From positions 1 through 64,000 of the forward strand of contig NZ_KZ679067.1 in the NCBI RefSeq assembly GCF_003024195.1: a stretch of DNA of 64,000 bases. Reading direction: 5' to 3'. The DNA comes from Streptomyces dioscori. Its GTDB lineage: Bacteria; Actinomycetota; Actinomycetes; Streptomycetales; Streptomycetaceae. The notes beneath the pieces were generated by a model that saw only the letters and a list, made by a program, of their open reading frames with translations, ran no database searches and was not told the origin of the DNA. Below are positions 42,691 through 51,327 of this stretch, in pieces. Every line of letters starts with the position of its first letter. Position 1 is the stretch's first letter. The position numbers and the translations under genes were made by a program.

Positions 42691-44559
42691 GTGGCGGACA
42701 CCAGGACGGCCGGAGCGGCCGGGGCAGCCGGAGCAGCGGATGAGGCGGAGCCGACGGACGCGGTGCGGGGGTCGGCTCCGGCTTCGGCTTCGGCACCGGC
42801 TTCGGCTTCGGCTTCGGACGGATCGATATCCGGATCCGAGAGGCCGCGCAGGCCGATCACGCCGATGAAGCCGGCGAAGTCGGTCACCTCGGCGAAGTCG
42901 GCCGAGTCGGCCGAGTCGGCCGAGCCGGGGGACGGGGCGGTGAAGACCGCAGCGGCGTCCGAGGCGTCGGCAGCGGCAGCGGTGGCGGACCCCGTGGGTG
43001 CCATAGGCGCCGTGGACGCCGTGGACGCGGGCAAGCAGCCCCGAAGCGTACGGGTCGTCCTGCTCGCGCTGATGATCGCGATGCTCCTCGCCATGCTCGA
43101 CAACATGATCATCGGCACCGCGATGCCGACCATCGTGGGCGAGCTGGGCGGCCTGGAGCACCTGTCGTGGGTCGTCACCGCCTACACGCTCGCGACCGCC
43201 GCCTCCACCCCGATCTGGGGCAAACTCGGCGACATGTACGGGCGCAAGGGCGTCTTCATGACGTCCATCGTGCTCTTCCTGATCGGGTCCGCGCTCAGCG
43301 GAATGGCCCAGGACATGGGCCAGCTCATCGGGTTCCGGGCGATCCAGGGACTCGGCGCGGGCGGCCTGATGGTCGGCGTCATGGCGATCATCGGCGACCT
43401 GATCCCGCCGCGTGAGCGGGGCAAGTACCAGGGCATGATGGCCGGCGTGATGGCCCTCGCCATGATCGGCGGACCGCTCGTCGGCGGCACCATCACCGAC
43501 CACTGGGGCTGGCGCTGGTCCTTCTACATCAACCTGCCGCTCGGCGTCGTAGCCCTGATCGCCGTCAGCGCCGTACTGCATCTGCCCAAGAAGCGGGTCG
43601 ACGCGCGGATCGACTACCTTGGCGCCGCGCTGCTCACCGTCGGCATCACCTCGATCGTGCTCGTCACCACCTGGGGCGGGACCGAGTACGCCTGGGGCTC
43701 CGCCCGGATCATGGAACTGATCGGCATCGGGGTCGCCGCGCTCATCGGCTTCCTGTTCGTGCAGACCAAGGCCGCCGCGCCGGTCATGCCGCTGCACATC
43801 TTCCGCAGCCGCAACTTCACGCTGATGTCCGTCGTCGGGTTCGTCGCCGGATTCGTGATGTTCGGTGCCGTGCTGTTCCTGCCGCTGTACCAGCAGTCGG
43901 TGCAGGGCGCGTCCGCGACCAACTCCGGGCTGCTGCTCCTGCCCATGCTCGGCGCGATGCTCGTGACGTCGATGGTCGCCGGGCGGGTGACCACCAGCAC
44001 CGGCCGGTACAAGGCCTTCCCGATCGTGGGCAGTGCGCTGATGGTGGTCGGGCTGTACCTGCTGTCACTCATGGACACCGATACGTCCCGGCTGACGTCC
44101 GGTGTGTACATGGCGGTGGTGGGTGCGGGCATGGGCTGTCTGATGCAGATCACCATGCTCGTCTCGCAGAACAGCGTCGAGATGAAGGACATGGGCGTCG
44201 CGTCGTCCAGCACCACGCTGTTCCGTACGCTCGGCTCGTCCTTCGGTGTCGCCATCATGGGGGCGCTGTTCAACAACCGCGTCCAGGACGTGATGAGCGA
44301 GCGGGCCGGGGCGCTGGGGTCCAAGGTGACCGAGCAGTCCGCTCAGCTGGATGCGGCGAGCTTGGCGAAGCTGCCCGTGGCTGCGCGGGAGGCGTACCAG
44401 CACGCGGTCGCGTCCGGGACGCATTCCGCGTTTCTGCTCGGGGCGGTTGTCGCGGTCGTCGCGCTGGTGGGGGCTGTGTTCGTGAAGGAGGTTCCGCTTC
44501 GGGGGGCGGGGGCGGGGGCGGGTGCCTCCGGCGGGGAGAAGTCGGCGGAGGCGGTCTGA
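42691..44559 (+). CDS. DHA2/EmrB-type MFS drug exporter
   Basis: The 622-residue transporter has an unusual N-terminal cytoplasmic tail of about 115 residues made of Ala/Ser/Glu/Pro repeats (SAESAESAEP, ASASAPASASAS). About 14 membrane helices follow. Family motifs are LDNMIIGTAMPTI (helix 1), GKLGDMYGRKGVF (motif A) and the GWRW segment with FYINLPLG that follows motif C. Such exporters are usually proton-driven multidrug pumps controlled by a TetR repressor. GTG 42691 is used because AGGGGAG lies 8 nt upstream; GTG 42682 is an alternative. The C-terminus is Gly/Ala-rich. Confidence 0.9.
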   Translation: MADTRTAGAAGAAGAADEAEPTDAVRGSAPASASAPASASASDGSISGSERPRRPITPMKPAKSVTSAKSAESAESAEPGDGAVKTAAASEASAAAAVADPVGAIGAVDAVDAGKQPRSVRVVLLALMIAMLLAMLDNMIIGTAMPTIVGELGGLEHLSWVVTAYTLATAASTPIWGKLGDMYGRKGVFMTSIVLFLIGSALSGMAQDMGQLIGFRAIQGLGAGGLMVGVMAIIGDLIPPRERGKYQGMMAGVMALAMIGGPLVGGTITDHWGWRWSFYINLPLGVVALIAVSAVLHLPKKRVDARIDYLGAALLTVGITSIVLVTTWGGTEYAWGSARIMELIGIGVAALIGFLFVQTKAAAPVMPLHIFRSRNFTLMSVVGFVAGFVMFGAVLFLPLYQQSVQGASATNSGLLLLPMLGAMLVTSMVAGRVTTSTGRYKAFPIVGSALMVVGLYLLSLMDTDTSRLTSGVYMAVVGAGMGCLMQITMLVSQNSVEMKDMGVASSSTTLFRTLGSSFGVAIMGALFNNRVQDVMSERAGALGSKVTEQSAQLDAASLAKLPVAAREAYQHAVASGTHSAFLLGAVVAVVALVGAVFVKEVPLRGAGAGAGASGGEKSAEAV

Positions 44560-44956
44560 GTCCTGGGGACTCAGCGAGCGGCCTGACGACCCCTGGGTCG
44601 GCCTCTGGTTGCGGCCCCTGGTTCCGGACGACGTCCGGGGCCGGGGGCCTTTTCCTCGCCCCCGCCGCCCCTACCCGTCCCGTCACCACCTCAGGGGCTC
44701 CGCCCCCGAACCCCCGCTCCTTAAACGCCGGAGGGGCTGGATTCGGCGGGGGCTGGATGCCAAGCCGCGGCCGCCCTGAAAATCGGGGCGCAGCCCCATT
44801 TTCAGGGGCGCGGGGAACTGCGCGGTCGGCCCCCACCGGCCGGCAGACGAAGGCGGCTTGTTTCAGGGGCGCGGGGAACTGCGCGATCGGCCCCCACCGG
44901 CCCGCGGGCGAAGCCGGGCATCCCTGAGCCCGTCCGGCGTTTGAGGGCCGGGCAGG
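44560..44956. repeat. Repeat-filled gap between MFS and cseC: two core repeats and an inverted pair of a second repeat
   Basis: Core repeats (reverse) lie at 44805-44823 and 44866-44884. A second dispersed repeat, AAACGCCGGAGGGGCTGGA (near 44727-44745) and its inverted relative CCGTCCGGCGTTTGAGG (near 44931-44947), flank them. The gap is 397 nt and no gene is seen. Confidence 0.8.
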
Positions 44957-46456
44957 TCACTCCGGCAGCATGGGGTAGCTGCCCGTGTTCGTCGGAGCGT
45001 GTTCCGGGAGCCAGAGCACCGCCACCGCCCCCTCCGCCGGCACCCCCTCAGGAGCCCCCACCGCCCGCACGTTGCGGAACGTGAGCCGCGCCCCCAGCAC
45101 CCGCGCCTGCCCCGCCGCGATCGTGAGCCCCAGCCCGTGCCCGTGGCCGGCCCGGTCACTGCTGCCGGTGCGGAAGCGGCTGGGGCCGTCGGCCAGGAGC
45201 GCGTCGGGGAAGCCGGGCCCGTGGTCGCGGACCCGGATGACCCGGCCCTCGACGGTGACCTCGATGGGCGGCTTGCCGTGCTTGGCGGCGTTGACCAGCA
45301 GGTTGATGAGGACGCGTTCCAGGCGGCGCGGGTCGGTCGTGACCGCCGACTCGTGGACCACGCGGACAAGGATCTCGGGGTCCCGCGCGATCACGCGCCG
45401 GGTCACGAACTCGCCCAGCAGGATGTCCTGCAACTCGGCCCGCTCGGACGCGCTGTCCAGCCGGGCCACCTCCAGCACGTCCTCGACCAGTTGCCGCATG
45501 GCCTGGGCCCGGTCCCGTACGAGTTCCGTCGGGCGCCCGGGCGGCAGCAGTTCCGCCGCGGTGAGCAGCCCGGTCACCGGCGTGCGCAGCTCGTGCGCGA
45601 TGTCCGCGGTCACCCGCCGCTCCGCTTCGATGCGCTGCTGCAACGCGTCCGCCATCGCGTCCACGGCCCGCGCGAGATCGTCGGTCTCGTCGCGCACGAC
45701 TCCGCCGATGGAGTCCCGTACGCGCACGTCCGGTTCGCCCTGGGCGACCCGCCGGGCCGCCGTGGCGGCCTTGCGCAGCCGCCGCGAGAGCTGGCCGCCG
45801 ATGAGCACGCCGAGCGCGCAGCCGCCGAAGACGACCGCGATCGAACCGATGAGCAGCGCCTCGTCGAGGTCCTTCAGGACGGTCGTGCTGCGGTCGGTGA
45901 AGTTCGTGTGCAGCGACAGGATGCGGCCGTCCTTGAGCGGTACGGCCGCCCAGATGTCGGGCACGCCGTCGTGGTGCTCCGTCACATAGGTCGCCCGCCG
46001 CCCGGCCGTCGCCTTCGCCAGCAGGTCCTTCGGCAGGGCGGGGTCGTCGATCCTGACGCCGGGGAAGTTCGGGCGTCCGGACGCCTCGTAGTTCCGCTGT
46101 GCGATCTGGACGCGTTCGTCGGCGAGGTCGCGCGCGTTGTCGAGCATCGAGACCCGGGCGGCGTTGTGCACGACCAGGCTCAGCGCGACGGCGACCAGCG
46201 CCCCGACCGCGGCGATGGCGGCACTCAGCTTCCATCGGATTCCCGTACGAGGCATCAGGCGCCCGAGTCTCTCGCGCCGCCCGCCCGCACCGGCCCGCCC
46301 CTGCCCCGCGACGGTCACGACCGGCCCAGTGAGCCCGTGCCTGTTCTCGTGCCCGTTCCCGTGCCCGTTCCCGTGCCCGGTCCTGTTCGCGCGCCCGTTC
46401 CCGTCATCGCCGAACCCGCCCTGCCCGTCGACCGCGTCGCCGTTCGTCCCCCGCAT
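44957..46456 (-). CDS. cseC: Cell-envelope stress sensor kinase CseC
   Basis: CseC is the sensor of the sigE operon, responding to cell-wall damage. The 499-residue protein has a His/Gly/Asn-rich cytoplasmic tail (about residues 1-75) and a helix at 77-97. A sensor loop follows, then a helix near 201-222, a HAMP domain, and the kinase core with ADIAHELRTPVTG, where His288 is phosphorylated. The ATPase has NLLVNAAKHG and a GLGLTIAAGQARVLG end. The ATG start has a GGAG site. The N-terminal tail is encoded by a 12-nt tandem repeat. It is the last gene of the operon. Confidence 0.94.
   Translation of the reverse strand: MRGTNGDAVDGQGGFGDDGNGRANRTGHGNGHGNGHENRHGLTGPVVTVAGQGRAGAGGRRERLGRLMPRTGIRWKLSAAIAAVGALVAVALSLVVHNAARVSMLDNARDLADERVQIAQRNYEASGRPNFPGVRIDDPALPKDLLAKATAGRRATYVTEHHDGVPDIWAAVPLKDGRILSLHTNFTDRSTTVLKDLDEALLIGSIAVVFGGCALGVLIGGQLSRRLRKAATAARRVAQGEPDVRVRDSIGGVVRDETDDLARAVDAMADALQQRIEAERRVTADIAHELRTPVTGLLTAAELLPPGRPTELVRDRAQAMRQLVEDVLEVARLDSASERAELQDILLGEFVTRRVIARDPEILVRVVHESAVTTDPRRLERVLINLLVNAAKHGKPPIEVTVEGRVIRVRDHGPGFPDALLADGPSRFRTGSSDRAGHGHGLGLTIAAGQARVLGARLTFRNVRAVGAPEGVPAEGAVAVLWLPEHAPTNTGSYPMLPE
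46334..46412 (-). repeat. 12-nt-unit tandem repeat encoding the CseC N-terminal tail
   Basis: CGTGCCCGTTCC-type units (plus-strand reading) repeat here and give Gly-His-Gly-Asn peptides. The unit size keeps the reading frame. Confidence 0.75.
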
Positions 46457-46468
46457 CGTCCGCTCCGC

Positions 46469-47200
46469 TCAGGCCTTCAACTTGTAGCCGAAGCCGCGGA
46501 CCGTCTCGATCCGGTCCTGGCCGATCTTCGTACGCAGCCGCTGCACATGGACGTCGACGACCCGGGTGTCACCGCCCCAGCCGTAGTCCCACACCCGCTC
46601 CAGCAGCTTGTCGCGCGACAGGACCGTACCGGGTGAGGACGAGAACTCCAGGAGCAGCCGCATCTCGGTGGGTGTCAGTGACACCGGGGCGCCGCCCCTG
46701 CGCACCTCCATGCCCTCCGTGTCGATCTCCAGTTCGCCGGCGCCGGAGCCCGCGCCGAAGGTCAGCACGCCACCGCCGGGGTCGGATGCCGTGCCGTCGC
46801 TCCCGTCCGCGGAGCGCGGGCCGCTCGCGTGTCCGAAGCGCCGCAGGACCGCCCGGATACGCGCGACCAGCACGGCTCCGTCGAAGGGCTTGGTCACGTA
46901 GTCGTCGGCGCCCGCCTCCAGGCCCAGCACTACGTCGATGGAGTCGGCGCGGGCCGACAGCATGATCACGGGAACGGTCGACTCGTCGCGGATCCGGCGG
47001 CACAGCGACACCCCGTCGAGGCCCGGCACCATGACGTCGAGGAGTGCGATGTCGGGCCGGTCGGCCCGGAACGCCTCAAGTCCCGACAGCCCGTCGGGCA
47101 TGGCGGTGACCACGAAGCCGTCGCGTTCCAGCGCGAGTTGGGTGGCCTCGCGGATGACGTCGTCGTCCTCGACGAACAGGACATGGGTGTGCTCTGCCAT
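46469..47200 (-). CDS. cseB: Cell-envelope stress response regulator CseB
   Basis: CseB is an OmpR-type regulator that, when phosphorylated by CseC, activates the sigE promoter. The 243-residue protein has a receiver with Asp55 in IALLDVMVPG and a winged helix (about 165-243) ending VDVHVQRLRTKIGQDRIETVRGFGYKL, with the typical effector-domain loop. A Gly/Ala-rich linker of about 30 residues separates the domains. It is downstream of a 124-nt gap that holds an 8-nt tandem repeat. Its target may include the sigE promoter repeats described below. Confidence 0.95.
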   Translation of the reverse strand: MAEHTHVLFVEDDDVIREATQLALERDGFVVTAMPDGLSGLEAFRADRPDIALLDVMVPGLDGVSLCRRIRDESTVPVIMLSARADSIDVVLGLEAGADDYVTKPFDGAVLVARIRAVLRRFGHASGPRSADGSDGTASDPGGGVLTFGAGSGAGELEIDTEGMEVRRGGAPVSLTPTEMRLLLEFSSSPGTVLSRDKLLERVWDYGWGGDTRVVDVHVQRLRTKIGQDRIETVRGFGYKLKA

Positions 47201-47245
47201 CCGGGTGCTCTCGTCTTCTCGGTCTGTCGGGCCGTTACGACTTGC

Positions 47246-47317
47246 TTGTGCGGTTGTGCGGTTGTGCGGTTGTGCGGTTGTGCGGTTGCACGGTTGGGCG
47301 GTTGTGCGATTGCGTGG
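47246..47317 (-). repeat. Nine 8-nt tandem repeats between cseA and cseB
   Basis: On the plus strand five perfect TTGTGCGG units (47246-47285) are followed by four variant units to 47317. The size is not a multiple of three and it lies outside coding sequence. Confidence 0.85.
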
Positions 47318-47324
47318 TGCGGGG

Positions 47325-47987
47325 TCACTGGTCGGTGGGGGCCGCCGACTCGCCGCCCACCACCTTGCTGTAGTCGTTGTGCGTCCTGGCCCGCTCGGTG
47401 AAGCGGGTCGCCGTCCAGTGGTACGTGATCACTTCCTCGCCGGACGGATACGTCACCGAGTCGTCCTTCTCGTACACCTGCTGGGTGATCACCAGGTCGC
47501 CGCGGTCGATCTCCGCGTACACCGGGGGCTCCTCGGCACGGAAGACGTTCTTGTACGCGTCGCCCTCCTCGCGGTACACGTACGAGCCGACGCCGACCGC
47601 GTCCCCGCAGGTCATCACGTTGATGACGACGTCCGCGGCGGAACCGCCGGTGAGGTTGCCGTAGGACACGTCGACCGGGTACTCGTCGCCGACGCACGGC
47701 TTCAGGTCGCGCTTGACCGCCGTGCTGACCCCGGGGTCGGCCCTGACCAGACGGACCGCGTCCACCCGGTCGGGGGTGGCCGGGGCCTGGGCCGGATAGG
47801 AGGTGGCGGGGGCCGCGTCCCGGGCGCTTCCGGAGTCGGAGAGGGCCGGACCCTCGTCCCGGGCGCCGGTGCCGCCCGTACCGCAGGCGGACACGGAAAG
47901 GCCGAGGGCGGCGAGCACGGCCGCTGCCGCGATCACCGCCTTCCGGACCCCGCGGGCCCGCGGAGCCTCAGGGTCTAGGCCGCGCAA
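47325..47987 (-). CDS. cseA: Lipoprotein CseA
   Basis: The 220-residue protein has a lipobox LSVSAC in its signal sequence near residue 35 (cut before Cys), so the mature product is anchored on the outer side of the membrane. In S. coelicolor CseA is a lipoprotein that lowers SigE activity. The mature part is rich in Gly, Asp and Val with no recognised domain. The start is a TTG at 47987 that overlaps the end of sigE by 13 nt; no better start exists in this frame. Confidence 0.88.
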   Translation of the reverse strand: MRGLDPEAPRARGVRKAVIAAAAVLAALGLSVSACGTGGTGARDEGPALSDSGSARDAAPATSYPAQAPATPDRVDAVRLVRADPGVSTAVKRDLKPCVGDEYPVDVSYGNLTGGSAADVVINVMTCGDAVGVGSYVYREEGDAYKNVFRAEEPPVYAEIDRGDLVITQQVYEKDDSVTYPSGEEVITYHWTATRFTERARTHNDYSKVVGGESAAPTDQ

Positions 47988-48532
47988 CGCTCCCGCTCCT
48001 CACGCTCCGGCACGCGTACGCCGAGCTCGTCGTTCTCGTCGGACGCCCGGCGCTCCAGCTCCTCGCGGAGCCGGGCGAGCGCCCGGTGCAGTGTGCTCTT
48101 GACCGTGCCGGCCGACATACCGAGGGCGGCGGCCGTCTCCTCCGTGGACATCTGCTCCCAGTGTCGCAGCACGACGACGCTGCGCTGCTTGGGAGCCAGC
48201 ACCTTCATGATGTCCATCAGGAGCGCGCGGTCCGCGTGCTGCTCGGTGGAGTCGTCCACGCTCGCGTCCGGCAGCTGCTCGGTGGGGACCTCCTCCAGCT
48301 TGCGGGCCCGCCACCACTCCGTACGCGTGTTGATCATGACGCGGCGCAGATAGGCGTCGGCCAGGCGCTTGTCCGCGATGCCGTCCCAGCGTCCGTACGT
48401 GCGCACCAACGCGGTCTGCAGGAGGTCCTGGGCGTCGACGGGGTCGGGGACCAGGCGGCGTGCGCTGCGCAGCAACGCGTCCTGCCGAGTGCGTACGTAC
48501 TCCTCGAATTCGAGCACCTCGCCGTGCGCCAT
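47975..48532 (-). CDS. sigE: ECF sigma factor SigE
   Basis: SigE directs transcription of cell-envelope maintenance genes. The 185-residue protein has sigma region 2 (EEYVRTRQDALLRSARRL, then YLRRVMINTRTEWWR) and region 4 (LAPKQRSVVVLRHWEQMSTEETAAALGMSAGTVKSTLHRA). It starts MAHGEVLEFEEYV and is nearly identical in layout to S. coelicolor SigE. The operon order sigE, cseA, cseB, cseC is kept. GGAGGCGG precedes the ATG at 48532. An OmpR-type repeat pair and a -10 box lie upstream. Confidence 0.97.
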   Translation of the reverse strand: MAHGEVLEFEEYVRTRQDALLRSARRLVPDPVDAQDLLQTALVRTYGRWDGIADKRLADAYLRRVMINTRTEWWRARKLEEVPTEQLPDASVDDSTEQHADRALLMDIMKVLAPKQRSVVVLRHWEQMSTEETAAALGMSAGTVKSTLHRALARLREELERRASDENDELGVRVPEREERERCAA

Positions 48533-48616
48533 TCCAACCGCCTCCGTCCCCGTTCCGGCCTGGGTGCTGCCGGCTGTCCGTTGCCTGCCGTACCGCCGGT
48601 CCGCGGTACGGCACTG

Positions 48617-48646
48617 AAGTTACGGAGCTGTTGTCACGGGGTTGTC
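48617..48646 (-). promoter_or_regulatory. Candidate CseB-dependent sigE promoter
   Basis: On the minus strand TAACTT (48622-48617) is a -10 box. Two GACAAC repeats (48646-48641 and 48635-48630), 11 nt apart, overlap the -35 region, the layout expected for an OmpR-type activator dimer. In the leader a 9- to 10-bp hairpin lies at 48587-48612. Confidence 0.55.
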
Positions 48647-48828
48647 CGAGCGAGCATGCGACGAGCGCTCGGCTGTCCATAGGTTGTGTAACGGAAGTAG
48701 GGCCTGGGTAAGACGAGGTGCCGACTGGGGCGGGTACGGGGCGTTTTGCCCACCGGGCCTCTGTTACGGAGCTCGGTGAAGCCTGTGGGTCAGCTCCGCG
48801 GGTCAGCTCTGTGGGTCCGTCGTGCGGG

Positions 48829-49758
48829 TCAGCTCTGTGGGAGCCGGTACAGGCCGCCTGCGAGCGGTTCGACCAGTCCGTCGGCGACCAGGCCGTCCAG
48901 GGCACGGGCGCGTTGCACCGGCTCCTCCCAGACACGGTCGAGGGCCGACTGGGGGACGGGGGTGACCGCCTCGCGCAGTACGGCGAGCAGCCGGCCGCGC
49001 ACCTGCCGGTCCGTACCCGCGTAGGTCTGGCCGCGCCGCGGCGGTCCGTCGTGCGCGGGCTTCCCGGCCAGCCGCCAGGTGCACAGGGCGGCGATCGGGC
49101 AGCGTACGCACGTCTCGTTCTTCGCCGTGCAGACGAGCGCGCCGAGCTCCATGGACGCGGCGGCCCACAGCGCGGCCGTGCGCTCGTCGTCGGGCAGCAG
49201 CGTGCGGGCGAGCCTGCGCTCGGCGGCGGTCGTGGCGTTCGGCGGGTACTGGACGCCGGTGACGGCCCGCGCGAACACCCGCCGCACGTTCGTGTCGAGG
49301 ACGGCGTGCCGCTGCCCGTACGCGAACGAGGCCACCGCCGCGGCCGTGTACTCGCCGATGCCGGGCAGCGCGAGCAGCTGCGCGTGCTCCGTGGGTACGT
49401 CGCCGTCGTGGCGCTCCGTTATGGCGACCGCGGCGCCGTGCAGGCGCAGGGCGCGGCGGGGGTAACCGAGGCGGCCCCAGGCGCGGACGGCCTCGCCCGG
49501 CGCGTCCTCGGCGAGATCGGCGGGGCGCGGCCAGCGGGCCATCCACTGCTCGTACACCGGGAACACGCGGCTCACCGGGGTCTGCTGCAGCATGAACTCG
49601 CTGACCATCACGCCCCACGGGCCCGCGTCGGGGCGGCGCCAGGGGAGGTCGCGTGCGTTCTCCTCGAACCAGTCGATGACGGGGGCGTGGAGGTCGTCGC
49701 CGACGGTTTCGGACGAGTCCGCCTGGGCGGGGGGCGTGGGTTTCGTGGGCGCAGTCAT
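48829..49758 (-). CDS. mutY: A/G-specific adenine glycosylase
   Basis: MutY removes adenine paired with 8-oxoguanine, preventing G-to-T changes. The 309-residue protein has the glutamate motif SEFMLQQTPV, a helix-hairpin-helix LPGIGEYTAAAVASF, the catalytic aspartate in VLDTNVRRV, and the 4Fe4S ligands in CTAKNETCVRCPIAALC (C-x6-C-x2-C-x5-C). The C-terminal NUDIX-like domain that reads 8-oxoG is short here. The ATG is at 49758; the frame is open upstream through repeat DNA only. Confidence 0.94.
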   Translation of the reverse strand: MTAPTKPTPPAQADSSETVGDDLHAPVIDWFEENARDLPWRRPDAGPWGVMVSEFMLQQTPVSRVFPVYEQWMARWPRPADLAEDAPGEAVRAWGRLGYPRRALRLHGAAVAITERHDGDVPTEHAQLLALPGIGEYTAAAVASFAYGQRHAVLDTNVRRVFARAVTGVQYPPNATTAAERRLARTLLPDDERTAALWAAASMELGALVCTAKNETCVRCPIAALCTWRLAGKPAHDGPPRRGQTYAGTDRQVRGRLLAVLREAVTPVPQSALDRVWEEPVQRARALDGLVADGLVEPLAGGLYRLPQS

Positions 49759-49846
49759 GGCATGGGCGATTCTTCCATGCGGGGGTGTGTGTGGAGGTTT
49801 GGTCGGGGTGCGTCGTGTGTTGGCTGCGGGACGGTGGGGTCTTGTC

Positions 49847-49865
49847 GCGCAGTTCCCCGCGCCCC
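49847..49865 (+). repeat. Dispersed core repeat, one forward copy
   Basis: An exact copy lies in the divergent gap between mutY and the gene at 50017. It is the only copy cluster placed between two divergent starts. Confidence 0.85.
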
Positions 49866-50003
49866 TGAAAGCCGCCCTGGGGGCGACCCCGCGGCGGCCC
49901 CGGGGCGGTTCCAGGGCGGTTCCGAAGCAGTCCCCGGGCTGATGATCGGAAAAAGTTGGGGCCGTTGACGGCGGGTGAGGCCAGTGAACTCCCCGATCTC
50001 TCG

Positions 50004-50009
50004 TACAGT
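50004..50009 (+). promoter_or_regulatory. -10 box of predicted leaderless transcript
   Basis: TACAGT is followed by 7 nt and GTG 50017. Confidence 0.5.
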
Positions 50010-50016
50010 TTGCGCC

Positions 50017-50859
50017 GTGGGATCTTTGCGCAATCCGGTCGGGCCGCTTCCCTCCTCCATCTACTGGCGACGGAGGGCCATTCTGGCGTCCATGTTCGCC
50101 GTGATGGCCCTGTTGGTCACCTGGGTGGTGACCTCCGACGGCGGGGGCGGCGGCAAGAACGACGCCGACGGCTCCAACGGCAAGAACCCCACCGCGTCGA
50201 TCACGCCCGGCCCCTCGGACTCGGAGTCCGCGATCAGCCAAGCGCCGGGCGGACGCGACGAGTCGACCGACGGCGGCTCCGAAGGATCGGGAGGCTCCGG
50301 CGGGTCCGGGGGCTCCGGCCGGTCGGGCGATTCCGGCGCGGGCGGGGCCGGTTCGGGATCCGGCTCCGGTTCCGGTTCCGGCGGTAGCGGTGGCGGCGCG
50401 GACGACGGTGAGGGTGGCGGTGGCTCGGGCGACACGGTGCCGGCCGGGTCGAGCCTCCCCAACTGCACGCCCGGTTCCGTGAAGTTGACGCTGCGCAGTG
50501 TCCACAACTCGTACACGCCGGACGAGAAGCCCACGTTCGAGCTGATCGCCAAGAATTCCTCGGGCAGTGACTGCAAGCTCGATCTCGGCCCGAAGAGCGC
50601 GGTACTGACGATCACTCAGGCGAAGGGTGACGACGAGATCTGGTCCTCGGCGGACTGCCCGACGGGTGCGGCGAGCGTGCTGTTCCGCATCCCGGCGAAC
50701 GATCAGGTCATCCGCACGGTCGAGTGGAACCGCAAGGCGAGTGCGCCGCAGTGTGCGACGCCGCCGGCGCTTTCGGCTACGCCGGGCACGTACTTGGTCG
50801 AAGCGAAGCCGACGGGCCTTCCGAAGTCGCAGACGTCGTTCGTCCTGAAGAAGGACTGA
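50017..50859 (+). CDS. Membrane-anchored Gly/Ser-rich protein with a C-terminal beta domain
   Basis: The 280-residue protein has one helix (about residues 20-40, ILASMFAVMALLVTWVV) and then a long Gly/Ser/Asp spacer with SGSGSGSG tracts (about 60-145). A C-terminal extracytoplasmic domain of about 130 residues follows. That domain has four cysteines (NCTPG, DCKLD, DCPTG, QCATP) and strand patterns such as LTLRSVHNSYTPDEKPTFELI, like a small immunoglobulin-type fold. I do not recognise a named family. GTG 50017 is supported by TACAGT 7 nt upstream. Confidence 0.8.
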   Translation: MGSLRNPVGPLPSSIYWRRRAILASMFAVMALLVTWVVTSDGGGGGKNDADGSNGKNPTASITPGPSDSESAISQAPGGRDESTDGGSEGSGGSGGSGGSGRSGDSGAGGAGSGSGSGSGSGGSGGGADDGEGGGGSGDTVPAGSSLPNCTPGSVKLTLRSVHNSYTPDEKPTFELIAKNSSGSDCKLDLGPKSAVLTITQAKGDDEIWSSADCPTGAASVLFRIPANDQVIRTVEWNRKASAPQCATPPALSATPGTYLVEAKPTGLPKSQTSFVLKKD

Positions 50860-51327
50860 CGAGGGCGCCTCCGGCGGCGGCTCGGATCGGCTGAACTCGA
50901 CTTCCGGGTGCGGCGTGGCGGGGGCCGTTCGCGCAGTTCCCCGCGCCCCTGGAAGCGGCGGCTGGGTTCGGCTCTCGGGTGCGGGTGCGGGTCCGGTGGG
51001 GGTGTGCCGCGCCGTTCCCCGCGCCCCTAAGACAGCTGGGCGCGCGGCGACGCAGTTTGCCACCCCCCCGTGCCCATTGCCTTTAGGGGCGCGGGGAACT
51101 GCGCGAGCGGCCCCCACCGAACCTGCACCCGAGAGCCGAGCTCAGCCCCCGCTTTCAGGGGGCGCGGGGAACGGCGCGAGCGGCCCCCACCGGACCCGCA
51201 CCCGAATGCCGAGTCCAGCCCCTGCCTTTAGGGGCGCGGGGAACTGCGCGAACGGCCCCCACCGGGCCCGCACCCGAGAGCCGAGCTCAGCCCAGCCCCC
51301 GAGGGGCAACGCCGAACCGCCGGACGG
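50860..51327. repeat. Five dispersed core repeats between convergent genes
   Basis: Forward copies lie at 50931-50949 and 51009-51027 (one mismatch). Reverse copies lie at 51086-51104, 51159-51177 (one mismatch) and 51231-51249. The reverse copies share CCCACCGGACCCGCACCCGA spacers. No gene is seen in these 468 nt. Confidence 0.85.
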
